Shown: piece after piece, positions 1 to 8,720 of the stretch | Layout of the letters: each line of letters begins with the position of its first letter | Position numbering within the stretch: the stretch's first letter is position 1 | Assembly (NCBI GenBank): GCA_002399345.1 | Contig: DHDL01000003.1 | Coordinates: 11,080-48,376, forward strand | DNA from: Thermoanaerobacterales bacterium UBA4877 | GTDB taxonomy: Bacteria > Bacillota > Thermoanaerobacteria > Thermoanaerobacterales > UBA4877 | Reading direction: 5' to 3' | DNA length: 37,297 nt | Notes under the pieces: generated by a model | The model's database searches: none | What the model was told of the DNA's origin: nothing | Seen by the model: only the letters and a program-made list of their open reading frames with translations | Program-made: the position numbers and the translations under genes

Positions 1-315
1 GTAACTGAAAGAAAATATAAGCCGATAAGCAGTTTTCCTTCCATAGAGAGGGATGCCGCTTTTGTCGTAGATGAGGATGTAAGCGTGGGTGATATGCTGA
101 CGACCATAAGGAGTACTGGAGGCGACCTTGTAGATAACGCTGCTCTGTTTGATATATACAGAGGTAAACAAATACCTGAGAATAAGAAAAGCACTGCATT
201 TTCCATTACTTTCCGAGCGGCAGATAGGACACTCACTGTAAATGAGGTGGATAAATTGATGGAAAAGATAATGAGTGAGGTTACTTCATCTTTTAAAGGC
301 TCGGTTAGAGGCTGA
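1..315 (+). CDS. pheT: Phenylalanyl-tRNA synthetase beta subunit, C-terminal fragment
   Basis: The reading frame is open from the first base and ends at TGA 313-315, giving the last 104 residues of a protein whose start is outside the window. The fragment is a ferredoxin-fold anticodon-binding (FDX-ACB) domain: it begins with the typical YKPISSFPSIERD segment and contains LFDIYRGKQIP and the closing FRAADRTLT motif followed by a last helix. In PheT this domain closes the subunit and contacts the tRNA-Phe anticodon stem; the enzyme is an alpha2-beta2 cytoplasmic class II synthetase that charges tRNA-Phe. The gene ends in its own terminator and is followed by zapA, a gene order often seen in Firmicutes. 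The identification rests on the C-terminal domain alone but is very typical. Confidence 0.93.
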   Translation, partial: VTERKYKPISSFPSIERDAAFVVDEDVSVGDMLTTIRSTGGDLVDNAALFDIYRGKQIPENKKSTAFSITFRAADRTLTVNEVDKLMEKIMSEVTSSFKGSVRG

Positions 316-339
316 GATTTTTCTTAGCCTTTTATTTTT
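309..339 (+). terminator. Rho-independent terminator of pheT
   Basis: AGGCTGAG (309-316) pairs with CTTAGCCT (323-330), eight pairs including one G-T wobble, around the loop ATTTTT, and is followed by TTTATTTTT. The stem includes the pheT stop codon. Confidence 0.8.
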
Positions 340-412
340 CCCATAGGAGGAAAATATGGATTTATAACGAAACCTATAATTATGACAATAACTGAGATTT
401 CTTAAGTTGCGT

Positions 413-418
413 TATAAT
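413..418 (+). promoter_or_regulatory. Candidate -10 box (TATAAT) for zapA-mutS2
   Basis: A perfect TATAAT lies about 30 bases before the zapA start, in the AT-rich gap after the pheT terminator. No good -35 hexamer is found at 16-18 bases upstream, so the call rests on the -10 box and the position. Confidence 0.45.
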
Positions 419-447
419 ATTTGTGCTAGTTATGGGAGATGATACAG

Positions 448-798
448 TTGGAGGAAAATGCCAACCGGGTAGATGTAGTGATAAATGACAAGCACTATAA
501 AATGAAAAGTAATGATGACATTGAATATATGAAGGAAATAGCTGAAACAGTAAACGGTATGATGGCTGAGGTTCATAAAAAGAATATAAAGCTGGGCAGG
601 GAAGACCTTGCCATCCTGACGGCATTAAACTTAGCGGACAGGTTGAGAAAGGCAGAATATGAGCTTGAGTCCACAAAAGATGATTTTTCTAAAGCCCAAG
701 CGGAAAATAAGGGTTTAAAAAGAAATACAGAAGAGCTTACAAAAGAACTTAATGATTTTATAATAGCATTTGACAAGACAAAAAATTTAAAGCTATAA
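448..798 (+). CDS. zapA: Cell division protein ZapA
   Basis: A 116-residue ZapA-family protein, which binds FtsZ in the cytoplasm and helps bundle protofilaments at the Z ring. The N-terminal globular part shows the pattern NRVDVVINDKHYKMKS followed by an IEYMKEIAETVNGMM helix, as in the family; the rest is a long charged coiled coil (about residues 60-116). An ATG at 439 lies directly against the GGGAG at 434-438 and is unlikely to be used; TTG 448 is nine bases downstream of that site and gives the family's usual N terminus. The gene is followed five bases later by the AAAGGAG region of mutS2, so the two are probably cotranscribed. Placement between pheT and mutS2 is a common Firmicutes arrangement. 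Confidence 0.88.
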   Translation: MEENANRVDVVINDKHYKMKSNDDIEYMKEIAETVNGMMAEVHKKNIKLGREDLAILTALNLADRLRKAEYELESTKDDFSKAQAENKGLKRNTEELTKELNDFIIAFDKTKNLKL

Positions 799-815
799 AG
801 GAGTTGACTCGTAAT

Positions 816-3179
816 TTGAGGTGTAATATTTCAGGTAAAGATTTAAACGCGCTGGAATATGGCAAGATTAAAAGCATGCTGAGGGAGCTGACATTTACTC
901 CCATGGGCCGTGAGAAGGCCGATGCATTGCTTCCCGGGCATAATATGGATATGGTGGCGGGCAGCTTGGATGAGACTGAAGAGGCGCTCAAGATGATAGC
1001 CATGAAGGGTTTTCCAAATACGGGGAAGATTGAAGACATCAGAAGGATTTTAAACAGCCTGAAGATAGGTGCCGATTTAAGCCAGGGTCAGCTTTTGCAT
1101 GTAGCCGGCGTACTGGGTGCATGCGGCGTATTAAAGGAGTACATCAGCAGCGATGATTTGGAATGTAAATCTTTGATGGGCCTGGCCGATGGGATTAACC
1201 CATATAAAGATATAAAAAATGAAATAGAGGAAAAGATCATATCTGATGAAGAGATGGATGATGATGCCAGTCCCCAGCTTTACTCCATCAGGAAAAAGAT
1301 AAAAAGTATCAACTCATCTATAAGAGACAGATTAAATTCCATGATTACATCTTCGAGGTACCAAAAATTACTTCAGGAACCTATAATTACAATAAGAGAG
1401 GGAAGGTTCGTAATACCTGTAAAGCAGGAATATAAGGGAACCGTGAGTGGGATTGTTCATGACCAGTCGGCCAGCGGTGCCACTCTCTTTATTGAACCGA
1501 TGCCTATAGTCGAGATGAACAATGAGGTAAGGCAGCTTGAGGTTAAGGAAAAGGATGAGATAAAGAGGATATTAAAACAGCTGAGCGAAGAGCTGAGGGA
1601 CGTGCATAGCGATGTGGAGGAAGACGTGGGTATCCTTGGAGAATTGGATTTTATTTTTGCTAAGGCCTATCTTGCACAGAAAATGGATGCGGTTAAGCCG
1701 GAACTGAATGAGGATGGCATTACCAAGATTGTTGCAGCTAAGCATCCTCTTATATCATCGGATAAGGTTGTACCTGTAGACATAGAGTTGGGGAAAGACT
1801 TTGATGTATTGGTAATAACGGGGCCGAACACCGGCGGCAAAACGGTTTCTTTAAAGACAGCCGGATTGCTTATAATTATGGCTCTTTCCGGCTTGTATAT
1901 ACCAGCTGGTTATGGTTCACAGGTTGCGGTGTATGATAACATATTTGCCGATATAGGCGATGAACAGAGTATCGAGCAATCGCTGAGTACATTTTCTTCT
2001 CATATTTCAAACATTGTCAGGATCATTAAGGGGGTGGGGAGTAACAGCCTTGTTTTACTAGACGAGCTTGGTGCGGGAACAGACCCCAGCGAGGGTGCGG
2101 CTCTCGGTCTGGGTATACTTGAATTTTTCAGGAGACGCTGCATAAAGGTTATAGCTACCACACACTACAGCGAGTTAAAGGCATATGCACTGAAGACGGA
2201 CAGGGTGGAAAATGCCAGTGTGGAGTTCGACGTGGATACCCTGCGGCCTACATACAGGCTTATGATAGGCGTGCCCGGCAAGAGCAATGCTTTTCTCATA
2301 TCCGAAAGGCTGGGACTGGATAAGAGGGTTATAGAAAAGGCAAGGTCATATATATCCTCAGACGAAATGAAGATGGAAGACCTTATCATGGAGCTGGAAA
2401 AAAACAGGGTGACTTCGGAAGAGGACAAGGAAAAGGCAGAGTCAATGCTCAGGGAGATGAATGTCAAGAGGGCTGAACTTGATGAAGAAAAGAAGCGGCT
2501 GGGAATAGAGAAGTCTGAGATACTGAATGAGGCTAAGGACAAGGCAAACAGGGTGGCTGCCGAGACCAGAAGAGAGGCCAAGAGGATAATAAAGCAATTG
2601 AAGGACTTAAATAAACTGGATGACCGTTCAAGCAGAGACAGGGAAATTGAGAGATTGCGCAAGGAAATGACCAAAAATCTCGGCACGGATGAAGATGATG
2701 AAGAACAAGATATCGAATCATGTAGTGTTCCCAAGGACATCATTCCCGGTATGGACGTATATATAAAATCAATCGGGCAAAACGGAATTGTGTTGAGAAA
2801 GGATGGAGACAAAGCAGAGGTGCAGGCAGGGATTATGAAGATCACCGTTGATATCTCGGATCTTTTGGAAAGCACAGTTTCAGAAAAGAAAAAGAAAAAA
2901 AAGGTACGGGACGAGGTTACATTAAGCAGGTCAAATACTATCTCACCTGAGATAGATGTGAGAGGTCAGAACCTGGATGATGCACTGGCTGATATAGACA
3001 TATACCTGGATGATGCCTACATGTCCGGCTTGAAAGAGGTGATGATCATACACGGTAAGGGAACGGGGGTACTTAGAAACGGCGTTAAACAATATCTGAG
3101 AAGAAACAAAAGGGTATCCTCTTTCAGGCTGGGTATGCTTAGAGAAGGGGGAGACGGCGTCACGGTGGTGAAGCTTTGA
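816..3179 (+). CDS. mutS2: MutS2 family ATPase/endonuclease with Smr domain
   Basis: MutS2 is a DNA-binding ABC-type ATPase with a C-terminal Smr nuclease domain; family members act against recombination or rescue collided ribosomes, not in mismatch repair. With the start at TTG 816 the protein has 787 residues, the usual length. Visible are the core/lever region, Walker A GPNTGGKT at 336-343, Walker B LVLLDE at 412-417, a charged coiled coil at about 510-620, a KOW-like segment near 640-690, and the Smr domain with DVRG at 714-717 and HGKGTG at 746-751. A TTG at 804 touches the AGGAG at 799-803 and leaves no spacer, so 816 (12 bases downstream) is preferred, though that spacing is long. The gene overlaps the next one by four bases, suggesting coupled translation. 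Confidence 0.96.
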   Translation: MRCNISGKDLNALEYGKIKSMLRELTFTPMGREKADALLPGHNMDMVAGSLDETEEALKMIAMKGFPNTGKIEDIRRILNSLKIGADLSQGQLLHVAGVLGACGVLKEYISSDDLECKSLMGLADGINPYKDIKNEIEEKIISDEEMDDDASPQLYSIRKKIKSINSSIRDRLNSMITSSRYQKLLQEPIITIREGRFVIPVKQEYKGTVSGIVHDQSASGATLFIEPMPIVEMNNEVRQLEVKEKDEIKRILKQLSEELRDVHSDVEEDVGILGELDFIFAKAYLAQKMDAVKPELNEDGITKIVAAKHPLISSDKVVPVDIELGKDFDVLVITGPNTGGKTVSLKTAGLLIIMALSGLYIPAGYGSQVAVYDNIFADIGDEQSIEQSLSTFSSHISNIVRIIKGVGSNSLVLLDELGAGTDPSEGAALGLGILEFFRRRCIKVIATTHYSELKAYALKTDRVENASVEFDVDTLRPTYRLMIGVPGKSNAFLISERLGLDKRVIEKARSYISSDEMKMEDLIMELEKNRVTSEEDKEKAESMLREMNVKRAELDEEKKRLGIEKSEILNEAKDKANRVAAETRREAKRIIKQLKDLNKLDDRSSRDREIERLRKEMTKNLGTDEDDEEQDIESCSVPKDIIPGMDVYIKSIGQNGIVLRKDGDKAEVQAGIMKITVDISDLLESTVSEKKKKKKVRDEVTLSRSNTISPEIDVRGQNLDDALADIDIYLDDAYMSGLKEVMIIHGKGTGVLRNGVKQYLRRNKRVSSFRLGMLREGGDGVTVVKL

Positions 3180-3643
3180 ATATGAAAGGTGAAGGAAAGA
3201 TTTTGGTTAGTGCATGTCTTGCCGGTTTTGAATGCAGGTATGACGGCAAGAGAAATACGGAGCCAGATATTGTGAGATTGGTGAGGGATGGCAAGGCACT
3301 GCCCGTATGCCCGGAACAGCTTGGCGGTCTCATGACACCGCGCAGCCCGGCTGAGGTTAAAACAAAAAATGGCCTGGCCAGTGTGTATAATGCAGAAGGT
3401 ATTGATGTTACCGAATGGTTTAAAAAAGGAGCTTTAAAGACGTTAAAGATAGCTAAGTTTTATGACATAAGGACGGCAATATTAAAATCAAAAAGTCCGT
3501 CATGTGGTGTGGGCAGGATCTACAGTGGTGATTTCAGCCGAAGACTGGTTTGCGGTGACGGTATTACGGCAAAGCTATTAAAGGATAATGGTATAAATGT
3601 AATCAGTGATGATGAGTATAAAAAAGAAAAAGAATCGGTTTAA
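3176..3643 (+). CDS. DUF523 family protein (2-thiouracil desulfurase-like)
   Basis: A 155-residue DUF523 protein. Characterised relatives (TudS) carry an oxygen-sensitive [4Fe-4S] cluster held by three cysteines and desulfurate 2-thiouracil. The three conserved cysteines are visible: C14 in SACLAGFECRYDG, C45 in PVCPEQLGGLMTPR, and C110 in KSPSCGVG. Family motifs are intact, so an iron-sulfur protein is expected; the substrate in this organism is unknown. The TTG at 3176 overlaps the mutS2 stop by four bases and has GGTGG seven bases upstream; ATG 3182 is an alternative. The last codons and the stop sit inside the terminator stem shared with the convergent PBP gene. Confidence 0.85.
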   Translation: MNMKGEGKILVSACLAGFECRYDGKRNTEPDIVRLVRDGKALPVCPEQLGGLMTPRSPAEVKTKNGLASVYNAEGIDVTEWFKKGALKTLKIAKFYDIRTAILKSKSPSCGVGRIYSGDFSRRLVCGDGITAKLLKDNGINVISDDEYKKEKESV

Positions 3644-3663
3644 AACCGATTCTTTTTCTTTTT
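3621..3663. terminator. Bidirectional terminator, perfect 20-bp stem
   Basis: Positions 3621-3640 are the exact reverse complement of 3644-3663, with a three-base loop (3641-3643) that is the TAA stop codon of the DUF523 gene. The arms are A-rich on one side and T-rich on the other, so the hairpin ends in a U tract on either strand. The stop codon of the PBP gene (minus strand, 3662-3664) lies at the far edge. Confidence 0.9.
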
Positions 3664-6172
3664 AATGTGATCCTTGGGGTTTATTTAAAGGTGAACTAGC
3701 ATTGCCGCCATCATGTCCAGAATTGCCTGGGTTAGTGGGATTGTTCGGGTTATCAGGTGGGGTGACTGGATTTTTATCATCACCAGGCTGATCTTCTCCA
3801 CCATCAGGTGGTTTGACCTCGTCGGGATTATCATCATCGTTATCCGGATTTTCAGTCGTATCTGGCAGTGACGGCTGGTTTGCATATCCATGCACATTGC
3901 AGTATTCCGTAGGCATTATATATGCACTGTCCCTGGTATTTGCAGATTTATTTCTACCTGTGATATGCATGAGTACACGTGTTCTAACATCCCAAGGAGG
4001 ACAATATTTCCCTGCAAGCTTACCGGTTGTAACATCTATGCTGGCCGACTGATGTACCGTGCATTGTTCCGTGGGCTGTGTTCCCTCGATAAATACATCC
4101 CTTACGACCCTTGATCCCCTTGGGTCCCGTGAGCACAGGCTGCTGGGAAGCATCCCGGAGTCCTCGCATACAGAATCCCATGTTAAACCGCCGGGCATAT
4201 CAAATTCTTTTGAGTCAAGTCCATCGTGTACCTTTGCCATAGCATCTTTCCACAATCTGGCGGGATAGTTTCCTCCCGTTACATAACCGCCGCCAGGTTT
4301 TTTAAGTACCTCATTCTGGTCGTAACCCATCCAGACCACAGCGGAGTAATACGGTGTGTATCCTGCGAACCATGCATCCTTATAGTTGCTTGTCGTTCCT
4401 GTCTTTCCTGCAACAGGCATATGAGACAGTTGTGCAGATCTGCCGGTGCCGCCTGTAACAACGGAGTGCATTAAGTCAGTCATTATATACGATACCTGTT
4501 TGCTTACTACAACATGTTTATCAAAATCATTATCCAATAATACATCACCATTATTATCGGTTACCTTTGTGTAAGTATGTGGTGCAATGTATACCCCACC
4601 GTTGGCCAAAGCACCGTATGCCGCAGCCATTTGCAGGGGAGATATACCATGAGTGAATCCGCCGAGTGCCATAGGTGCAGGGAATTTATCTTCGGGATCT
4701 ATTTTAAGCCCGAACTTTTCCGCATATTCTACGGACGTGTCAACACCTAAATCCATTACAATCTTTGCAGCGGGTATGTTGCGGGAATGCTGTATGGCAT
4801 CCCTAAGGTTTACCCTGCCTGCATAAGTCTTCTCGTAGTTATGAATCTGCCAGTCACCGCTCGATTGATGTACTGTAAAAGGCGTATCGTCTATAGGCGA
4901 ACGTGTGGTATAACCGTTATCTATGGCAGGGGTATAAACCGTGAGCGGCTTGATAGCGGATCCTGGCTGCCTTCTTGTTTGAGTTGCGCGATTTAGCAGC
5001 CTTTTACCTTTACCGCCTCTGCCTCCTACTAAACCTTTAACTTCACCAGTATGGTAGTCCAAAATGGTCATAGCACCCTGGGGTTCTATGTTGCCGTTTT
5101 CATCCTGCGTATTTTTAGGAAACAACTTTTTGTTCTCGAAGGATTTTTCAATATCATCCTGTATGTCTATATCCATAGTACTGTAAATTTTAAGTCCGCC
5201 ATTATAGACTTTAGCTTCCGCGTCCTGCTTAGAATAATTATATTTCTTCATCAGGTCATTAACCACATCGCTTATCACCTGGTCGACGAAATAAGGGTGG
5301 GCATAATCATTTACCCATGAAGCACTCTTATAGACCAATTTTTCATTAACAGCATCGTTATATTCATCCCTGGTGATTTTATCCTGTTCAAGCATGAGGT
5401 TTAAAACCAACTTCTGCCGTTCTTTCGCGTTCTCTTCGCTGGAATAAGGTGAATATCTTGATGCATTCCTTGTTATACCTGCAATGACAGCAGACTCAGC
5501 AAGGTCAAGCTTGTCTACATGTTTACCGAAATAAACCAAGGAGGCGGCTTCTACACCGTAGGCGTTTACTCCCGGCCCGCCCAGATAAATAGTGTTTAAA
5601 TATGCTTCTAATATCTGATCTTTTGAGTATACATTTTCAAGCTTATATGCTAGATATGCCTCCTGAATTTTCCGCTTGATTGTTTTTTTCGGGCTCAGCA
5701 TGGTGTTTTTTATGAGCTGTTGTGTTATGGTGCTACCGCCTTGTGACAGATCTCCTGATTTTATATCGGCCACAAATGCACCTGCTATTCTTACCGGATC
5801 TACACCGTGATGCTCGCTAAAACGTGCATCTTCTACTGCGATAAAAGCATTTTTGAGATCATCTGGTATTTGATTAATACTTACCCAAAGCCGGTTGTGA
5901 TCGCCATGAAGGTTGGCTGCCTGCACGTACGATCCCGGTTCTTTGGGACTGTCTACAAATACGACAGATGATTGACTTTGGGTTAACATTTTATCGGGAT
6001 TTAAAGGTGGTGCGCTTTTAATCGCTGCCAGTGCAAATCCTCCCACAGCGCCGAATGCTATTACCATTACTAATAAAAGACTTATTAAGACCACATGTAA
6101 TAAGCTGCGTTTTTTCTTCTTGCCTTTGCTTTTATCACTTCGCCTTCGGCTGTTATTATCATCTTCAGTCAT
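3662..6172 (-). CDS. Class A penicillin-binding protein (PBP1A type)
   Basis: A bifunctional peptidoglycan synthase of 836 residues, anchored in the membrane with its catalytic part outside. In order: a short basic cytoplasmic tail, one membrane segment at about 24-51, a GT51 glycosyltransferase with the catalytic EDARFSEHHG (E114) and QGGSTITQQ (144-152), and a transpeptidase with SAIK (S405 nucleophile), SRN (463-465) and KTGT (590-593). Beyond it lies a cysteine-containing segment (about 650-770) and a low-complexity tail rich in Pro, Asp, Asn and Gly. The start has GGAGGG seven bases upstream. An extended -10 element is present on the same strand at 6226-6234. It is a monocistronic gene, convergent with the DUF523 gene. 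Confidence 0.96.
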   Translation of the reverse strand: MTEDDNNSRRRSDKSKGKKKKRSLLHVVLISLLLVMVIAFGAVGGFALAAIKSAPPLNPDKMLTQSQSSVVFVDSPKEPGSYVQAANLHGDHNRLWVSINQIPDDLKNAFIAVEDARFSEHHGVDPVRIAGAFVADIKSGDLSQGGSTITQQLIKNTMLSPKKTIKRKIQEAYLAYKLENVYSKDQILEAYLNTIYLGGPGVNAYGVEAASLVYFGKHVDKLDLAESAVIAGITRNASRYSPYSSEENAKERQKLVLNLMLEQDKITRDEYNDAVNEKLVYKSASWVNDYAHPYFVDQVISDVVNDLMKKYNYSKQDAEAKVYNGGLKIYSTMDIDIQDDIEKSFENKKLFPKNTQDENGNIEPQGAMTILDYHTGEVKGLVGGRGGKGKRLLNRATQTRRQPGSAIKPLTVYTPAIDNGYTTRSPIDDTPFTVHQSSGDWQIHNYEKTYAGRVNLRDAIQHSRNIPAAKIVMDLGVDTSVEYAEKFGLKIDPEDKFPAPMALGGFTHGISPLQMAAAYGALANGGVYIAPHTYTKVTDNNGDVLLDNDFDKHVVVSKQVSYIMTDLMHSVVTGGTGRSAQLSHMPVAGKTGTTSNYKDAWFAGYTPYYSAVVWMGYDQNEVLKKPGGGYVTGGNYPARLWKDAMAKVHDGLDSKEFDMPGGLTWDSVCEDSGMLPSSLCSRDPRGSRVVRDVFIEGTQPTEQCTVHQSASIDVTTGKLAGKYCPPWDVRTRVLMHITGRNKSANTRDSAYIMPTEYCNVHGYANQPSLPDTTENPDNDDDNPDEVKPPDGGEDQPGDDKNPVTPPDNPNNPTNPGNSGHDGGNASSPLNKPQGSH

Positions 6173-6225
6173 TAGACATCCCTCCTAACAGCAACATCTT
6201 CTGGGAAATACTTTAGTGCTTATTA

Positions 6226-6234
6226 ATTATAACA
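6226..6234 (-). promoter_or_regulatory. Extended -10 promoter element for the PBP gene
   Basis: On the minus strand the bases read TGTTATAAT, a TGn motif joined to a perfect TATAAT. The -35 region 17 bases upstream (TTATTA) is weak, as is usual for extended -10 promoters. It lies about 54 bases before the PBP start codon. Confidence 0.6.
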
Positions 6235-6354
6235 TATAGTAGACAAAATAATAAACTACGGTTTTTTTCAATAATATGAAAAAGAAAGAAGGATTTTTAA
6301 AAGATATGTAGAAAGTTATACTTAAGAAATAATTATTATAAGGGAGGCATTGCA

Positions 6355-6684
6355 ATGTGGAGATGTTCAGTATGTGGTTTGATCTATGACGGGGAGGAGC
6401 CCCCTGAGGTATGTCCAAAATGTGGAGCAAGCAAGGATAAGTTTGAGAAGGTGCCTGAGGATAAGGAAACCCTGATAAACAGATCAAGGTGCACAAACGG
6501 TTTGCATATGAAGATATACGGCTTGCTGACCGAGCTTAAGGATTTGGCGCAGAAGGGCCTCGACGATGACCTTGATCCGGGTTGTGTTAAGATATTTAAG
6601 AAGGAAAAAGAAGAAGCTGAGATATTGCAGAGGATGATAATGGCTGAGCTGACTGTACACATGAACAAAAGCAAATGGGGTTAA
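6355..6684 (+). CDS. Rubredoxin-like domain protein
   Basis: A 109-residue protein with a short rubredoxin-like iron site at the N terminus: C4-x2-C7 in WRCSVCGLIYDGEEPPEVC and C20-x2-C23 in CPKCGAS. This compact version resembles the C-terminal knuckle of rubrerythrin more than free rubredoxin. The remaining 75 residues are predicted helical, with no motif I recognise. It is probably a cytoplasmic electron carrier or redox sensor in oxygen defence, but the partner is unknown. GGGAGG lies seven bases before the ATG, and a terminator follows, so it is transcribed alone and divergently from the PBP gene. Confidence 0.8.
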   Translation: MWRCSVCGLIYDGEEPPEVCPKCGASKDKFEKVPEDKETLINRSRCTNGLHMKIYGLLTELKDLAQKGLDDDLDPGCVKIFKKEKEEAEILQRMIMAELTVHMNKSKWG

Positions 6685-6716
6685 ACTACAAATAATAACA
6701 AGGTTTTAAATTTAAA

Positions 6717-6754
6717 GGGGTGTTTTGCTTTGTAAGCAGAGCACCTCTTTTATT
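6717..6754 (+). terminator. Terminator of the rubredoxin-like gene
   Basis: GGGGTGTTTTGCTT (6717-6730) pairs with AAGCAGAGCACCTC (6734-6747), 14 pairs with a few G-T wobbles and loop TGT, followed by TTTTATTT. Confidence 0.75.
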
Positions 6755-7151
6755 TATTCAATACTGTATAATTATGAAATATTTAGTAAGATAAATTTAA
6801 CGTAATCGGATGTGCCGATTATCCTGTACTAATATTAATTATAAAAAGCTAAAAGCAAAAATCAATGTTTTTATTAAAGTGACAAGTTTGCAGTTTTGTT
6901 ATCAATGTTTTGCTTTTTAAATGTCAAAAATTATACAGTATTAATGCTATCATTTTAAAATATCGAATTTGAGAAATAAATGCGAGTTTTTATGTCATAT
7001 ATAGTATTATGGGATTAATACTATAATGTAGAGGTTTAATTATGAGCTGCCTTTTTGATGTTTGTGAATTTTTTTCAATTAATATGTTAGCGTATTGACT
7101 TATTACAGTTACATTTGTTAAAATTAAGTCAGCAAGTTGTAAAGGGGGGTT
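6755..7151. other. AT-rich gap with nested inverted repeats upstream of the AGCS gene
   Basis: No convincing gene is visible here. A perfect 14-bp inverted repeat (6760-6773 and 6929-6942) encloses a 10-bp inverted repeat (6851-6860 and 6908-6917), a 7-bp hairpin with TAATCGG/CCGATTA arms at 6803-6821, and an 11-bp direct repeat ATCAATGTTTT (6861 and 6901). Downstream of this lies a candidate promoter. I do not recognise a known riboswitch. Confidence 0.55.
7095..7124 (+). promoter_or_regulatory. Candidate sigma-A promoter of the AGCS gene
   Basis: TTGACT (7095-7100) and TAAAAT (7119-7124) are separated by 18 bases, about 30 bases before the start codon. Confidence 0.55.
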
Positions 7152-7157
7152 ATGAAA

Positions 7158-8567
7158 ATGATAATACTGGAGACAATTGTAAACTCTGTAAACAAGATTC
7201 TCTGGGATTACGTATTGGTAATCGGACTTGTCGGTGCAGGCGTATACTTCTCCATACGACTGGGATTTCCACAGATAACAAGATTTAAAGAAGCTGCGAA
7301 AAGAGTATTTGGCGGTCTCTTTAATAAAAAAGAGAGCAAGGGAGGCAGCATGTCTTCATTTCAGGCCTTGGCGACATCCATAGCCGCACAAATTGGGACT
7401 GGTAATGTTGCTGGTGTAGCAACTGCAATAACCCTAGGTGGCCCCGGGGCAGTTTTTTGGATGTGGGTATCTGCATTTTTTGGAATGTCAACTATTTTTG
7501 TTGAAGCCACTTTAGCGCAAAAATACAGAGAAGTAGACAGCGACGGACAATATGTTGGCGGACCTGCTTATTACATAAAAAACGGTTTAGGAAATAAAAA
7601 AATGGCGGCGTTTTTTGCCGTAGCTCTTATTATAGCGCTGGGGTTTATAGGAAACATGGTACAGTCAAACTCCATTGCAGATGCAGTGAGCAGAGCATTT
7701 AATATTCCCCAGATAGCAGTTGGTATAGTAATAGCTGTAATTGCAGCCTTAATATTTGTCGGGGGTATGAAAAGAATTGCTTCTTTTGCAGAGAAGGTTG
7801 TACCTATAATGGCGGTTGTCTATATAGCCGGGGCAATCGTTACCATGATAATGTTTAGGCAAAATATAGGTCCAACATTTAAAGCAATATTTGTCGGTGC
7901 TTTCGATCCGCAAGCAATTCTTGGGGGTGCGGCCGGCATAGGCGTATTCCAGGCAGTCAGATATGGGGTTGCCAGAGGCCTTTTCTCAAATGAAGCAGGC
8001 ATGGGTTCTACTCCAAATTCTCATGCTGTGGCTGATGTGTCTCATCCGGTAGAGCAAGGACTTCCGGCAATGATAGCGGTATTTATAGATACTATTTTGG
8101 TTTGCAGTGCCACAGCTTTGGTTATTATACCTACCGGTGCCGATAAATTAGGCCTTGCAGGGGCAGCGGTAACTCAACAAGCCTTTACTATTGCATTTGG
8201 ACCGGTAGGGCAAGTCTTTTTGGCGGTTTGTTTGACTTTTTTTGCTTTTACCACTGTAGTTGGATGGTATTACTTTGGAGAAAATAATATAAGGTTTTTA
8301 TTTAAAGGGAAAAAAGCTATACATGTATATCAAATATTGGTTTTGATATTTATTATATTGGGTTCTTATCAAAAAGTAGATTTTGTTTGGAATTTAGCCG
8401 ATATGTTTAACGGAATTATGGTCATACCTAACTTGATTGCTCTAGTACTATTATTTAATGAGACTAAAAAGATGGTTAATGATTATGATTATCAGTTAAG
8501 TCATGGCGAGAAATTACATTTTGATTATATCTATGAAAGGGAAAAAAGAAAAAATCAAGCCAATTAA
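7158..8567 (+). CDS. Sodium:alanine/glycine symporter, AGCS family
   Basis: An inner-membrane amino-acid carrier of 469 residues that imports alanine and/or glycine with sodium (some members use protons). The family signature is clear: GTGNVAGVATAITLGGPGAVFWMW early in the protein, VEATLAQKYR, GGPAYYIKNGLG, RGLFSNEAGMGSTPNSHA, and WYYFGENNIRFLF near the end; around ten hydrophobic helices are visible. ATG 7152 lies only two bases after the GGGGGG ribosome site, while ATG 7158 is eight bases away and is preferred. It has its own promoter and terminator, so it is probably monocistronic. The substrate cannot be decided from the sequence. Confidence 0.94.
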   Translation: MIILETIVNSVNKILWDYVLVIGLVGAGVYFSIRLGFPQITRFKEAAKRVFGGLFNKKESKGGSMSSFQALATSIAAQIGTGNVAGVATAITLGGPGAVFWMWVSAFFGMSTIFVEATLAQKYREVDSDGQYVGGPAYYIKNGLGNKKMAAFFAVALIIALGFIGNMVQSNSIADAVSRAFNIPQIAVGIVIAVIAALIFVGGMKRIASFAEKVVPIMAVVYIAGAIVTMIMFRQNIGPTFKAIFVGAFDPQAILGGAAGIGVFQAVRYGVARGLFSNEAGMGSTPNSHAVADVSHPVEQGLPAMIAVFIDTILVCSATALVIIPTGADKLGLAGAAVTQQAFTIAFGPVGQVFLAVCLTFFAFTTVVGWYYFGENNIRFLFKGKKAIHVYQILVLIFIILGSYQKVDFVWNLADMFNGIMVIPNLIALVLLFNETKKMVNDYDYQLSHGEKLHFDYIYEREKRKNQAN

Positions 8568-8640
8568 TCTTGATTAGCCAATACATACAGCTGTTTATAT
8601 TTAACAGTTATGTGAGGCCATGAAAAATTTGATAGGATTA

Positions 8641-8690
8641 AATAAAGGTAATGGGCAACACATCACTTGATACCCATTACCTTTATTTTT
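8641..8690. terminator. Strong terminator after the AGCS gene
   Basis: AATAAAGGTAATGGG (8641-8655) is perfectly complementary to 8673-8687, a 15-bp stem with a 17-base loop, followed by a T run on the plus strand. The minus-strand version also ends in T-rich sequence, so it may serve the convergent blaR1-like gene as well. Confidence 0.85.
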
Positions 8691-8720
8691 GATCATATTG
8701 CAGGCAAAGATGAATTCAGG

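Noticed and set aside
2165..2875. Long minus-strand ORF (236 codons) inside mutS2
   Set aside because: It is very rich in Ser and Leu, as expected from the reverse of Glu/Lys-rich coiled-coil codons; no ribosome site.
3813..5320. Several plus-strand ORFs of 60-89 codons within the PBP gene
   Set aside because: They lack ribosome sites and recognisable sequence, and are opposite-strand shadows of a strongly conserved gene.
6685..7157. Glycine or other amino-acid riboswitch before the AGCS gene
   Set aside because: The AT-rich gap has inverted repeats but lacks the conserved GC-rich cores of glycine or lysine riboswitches.
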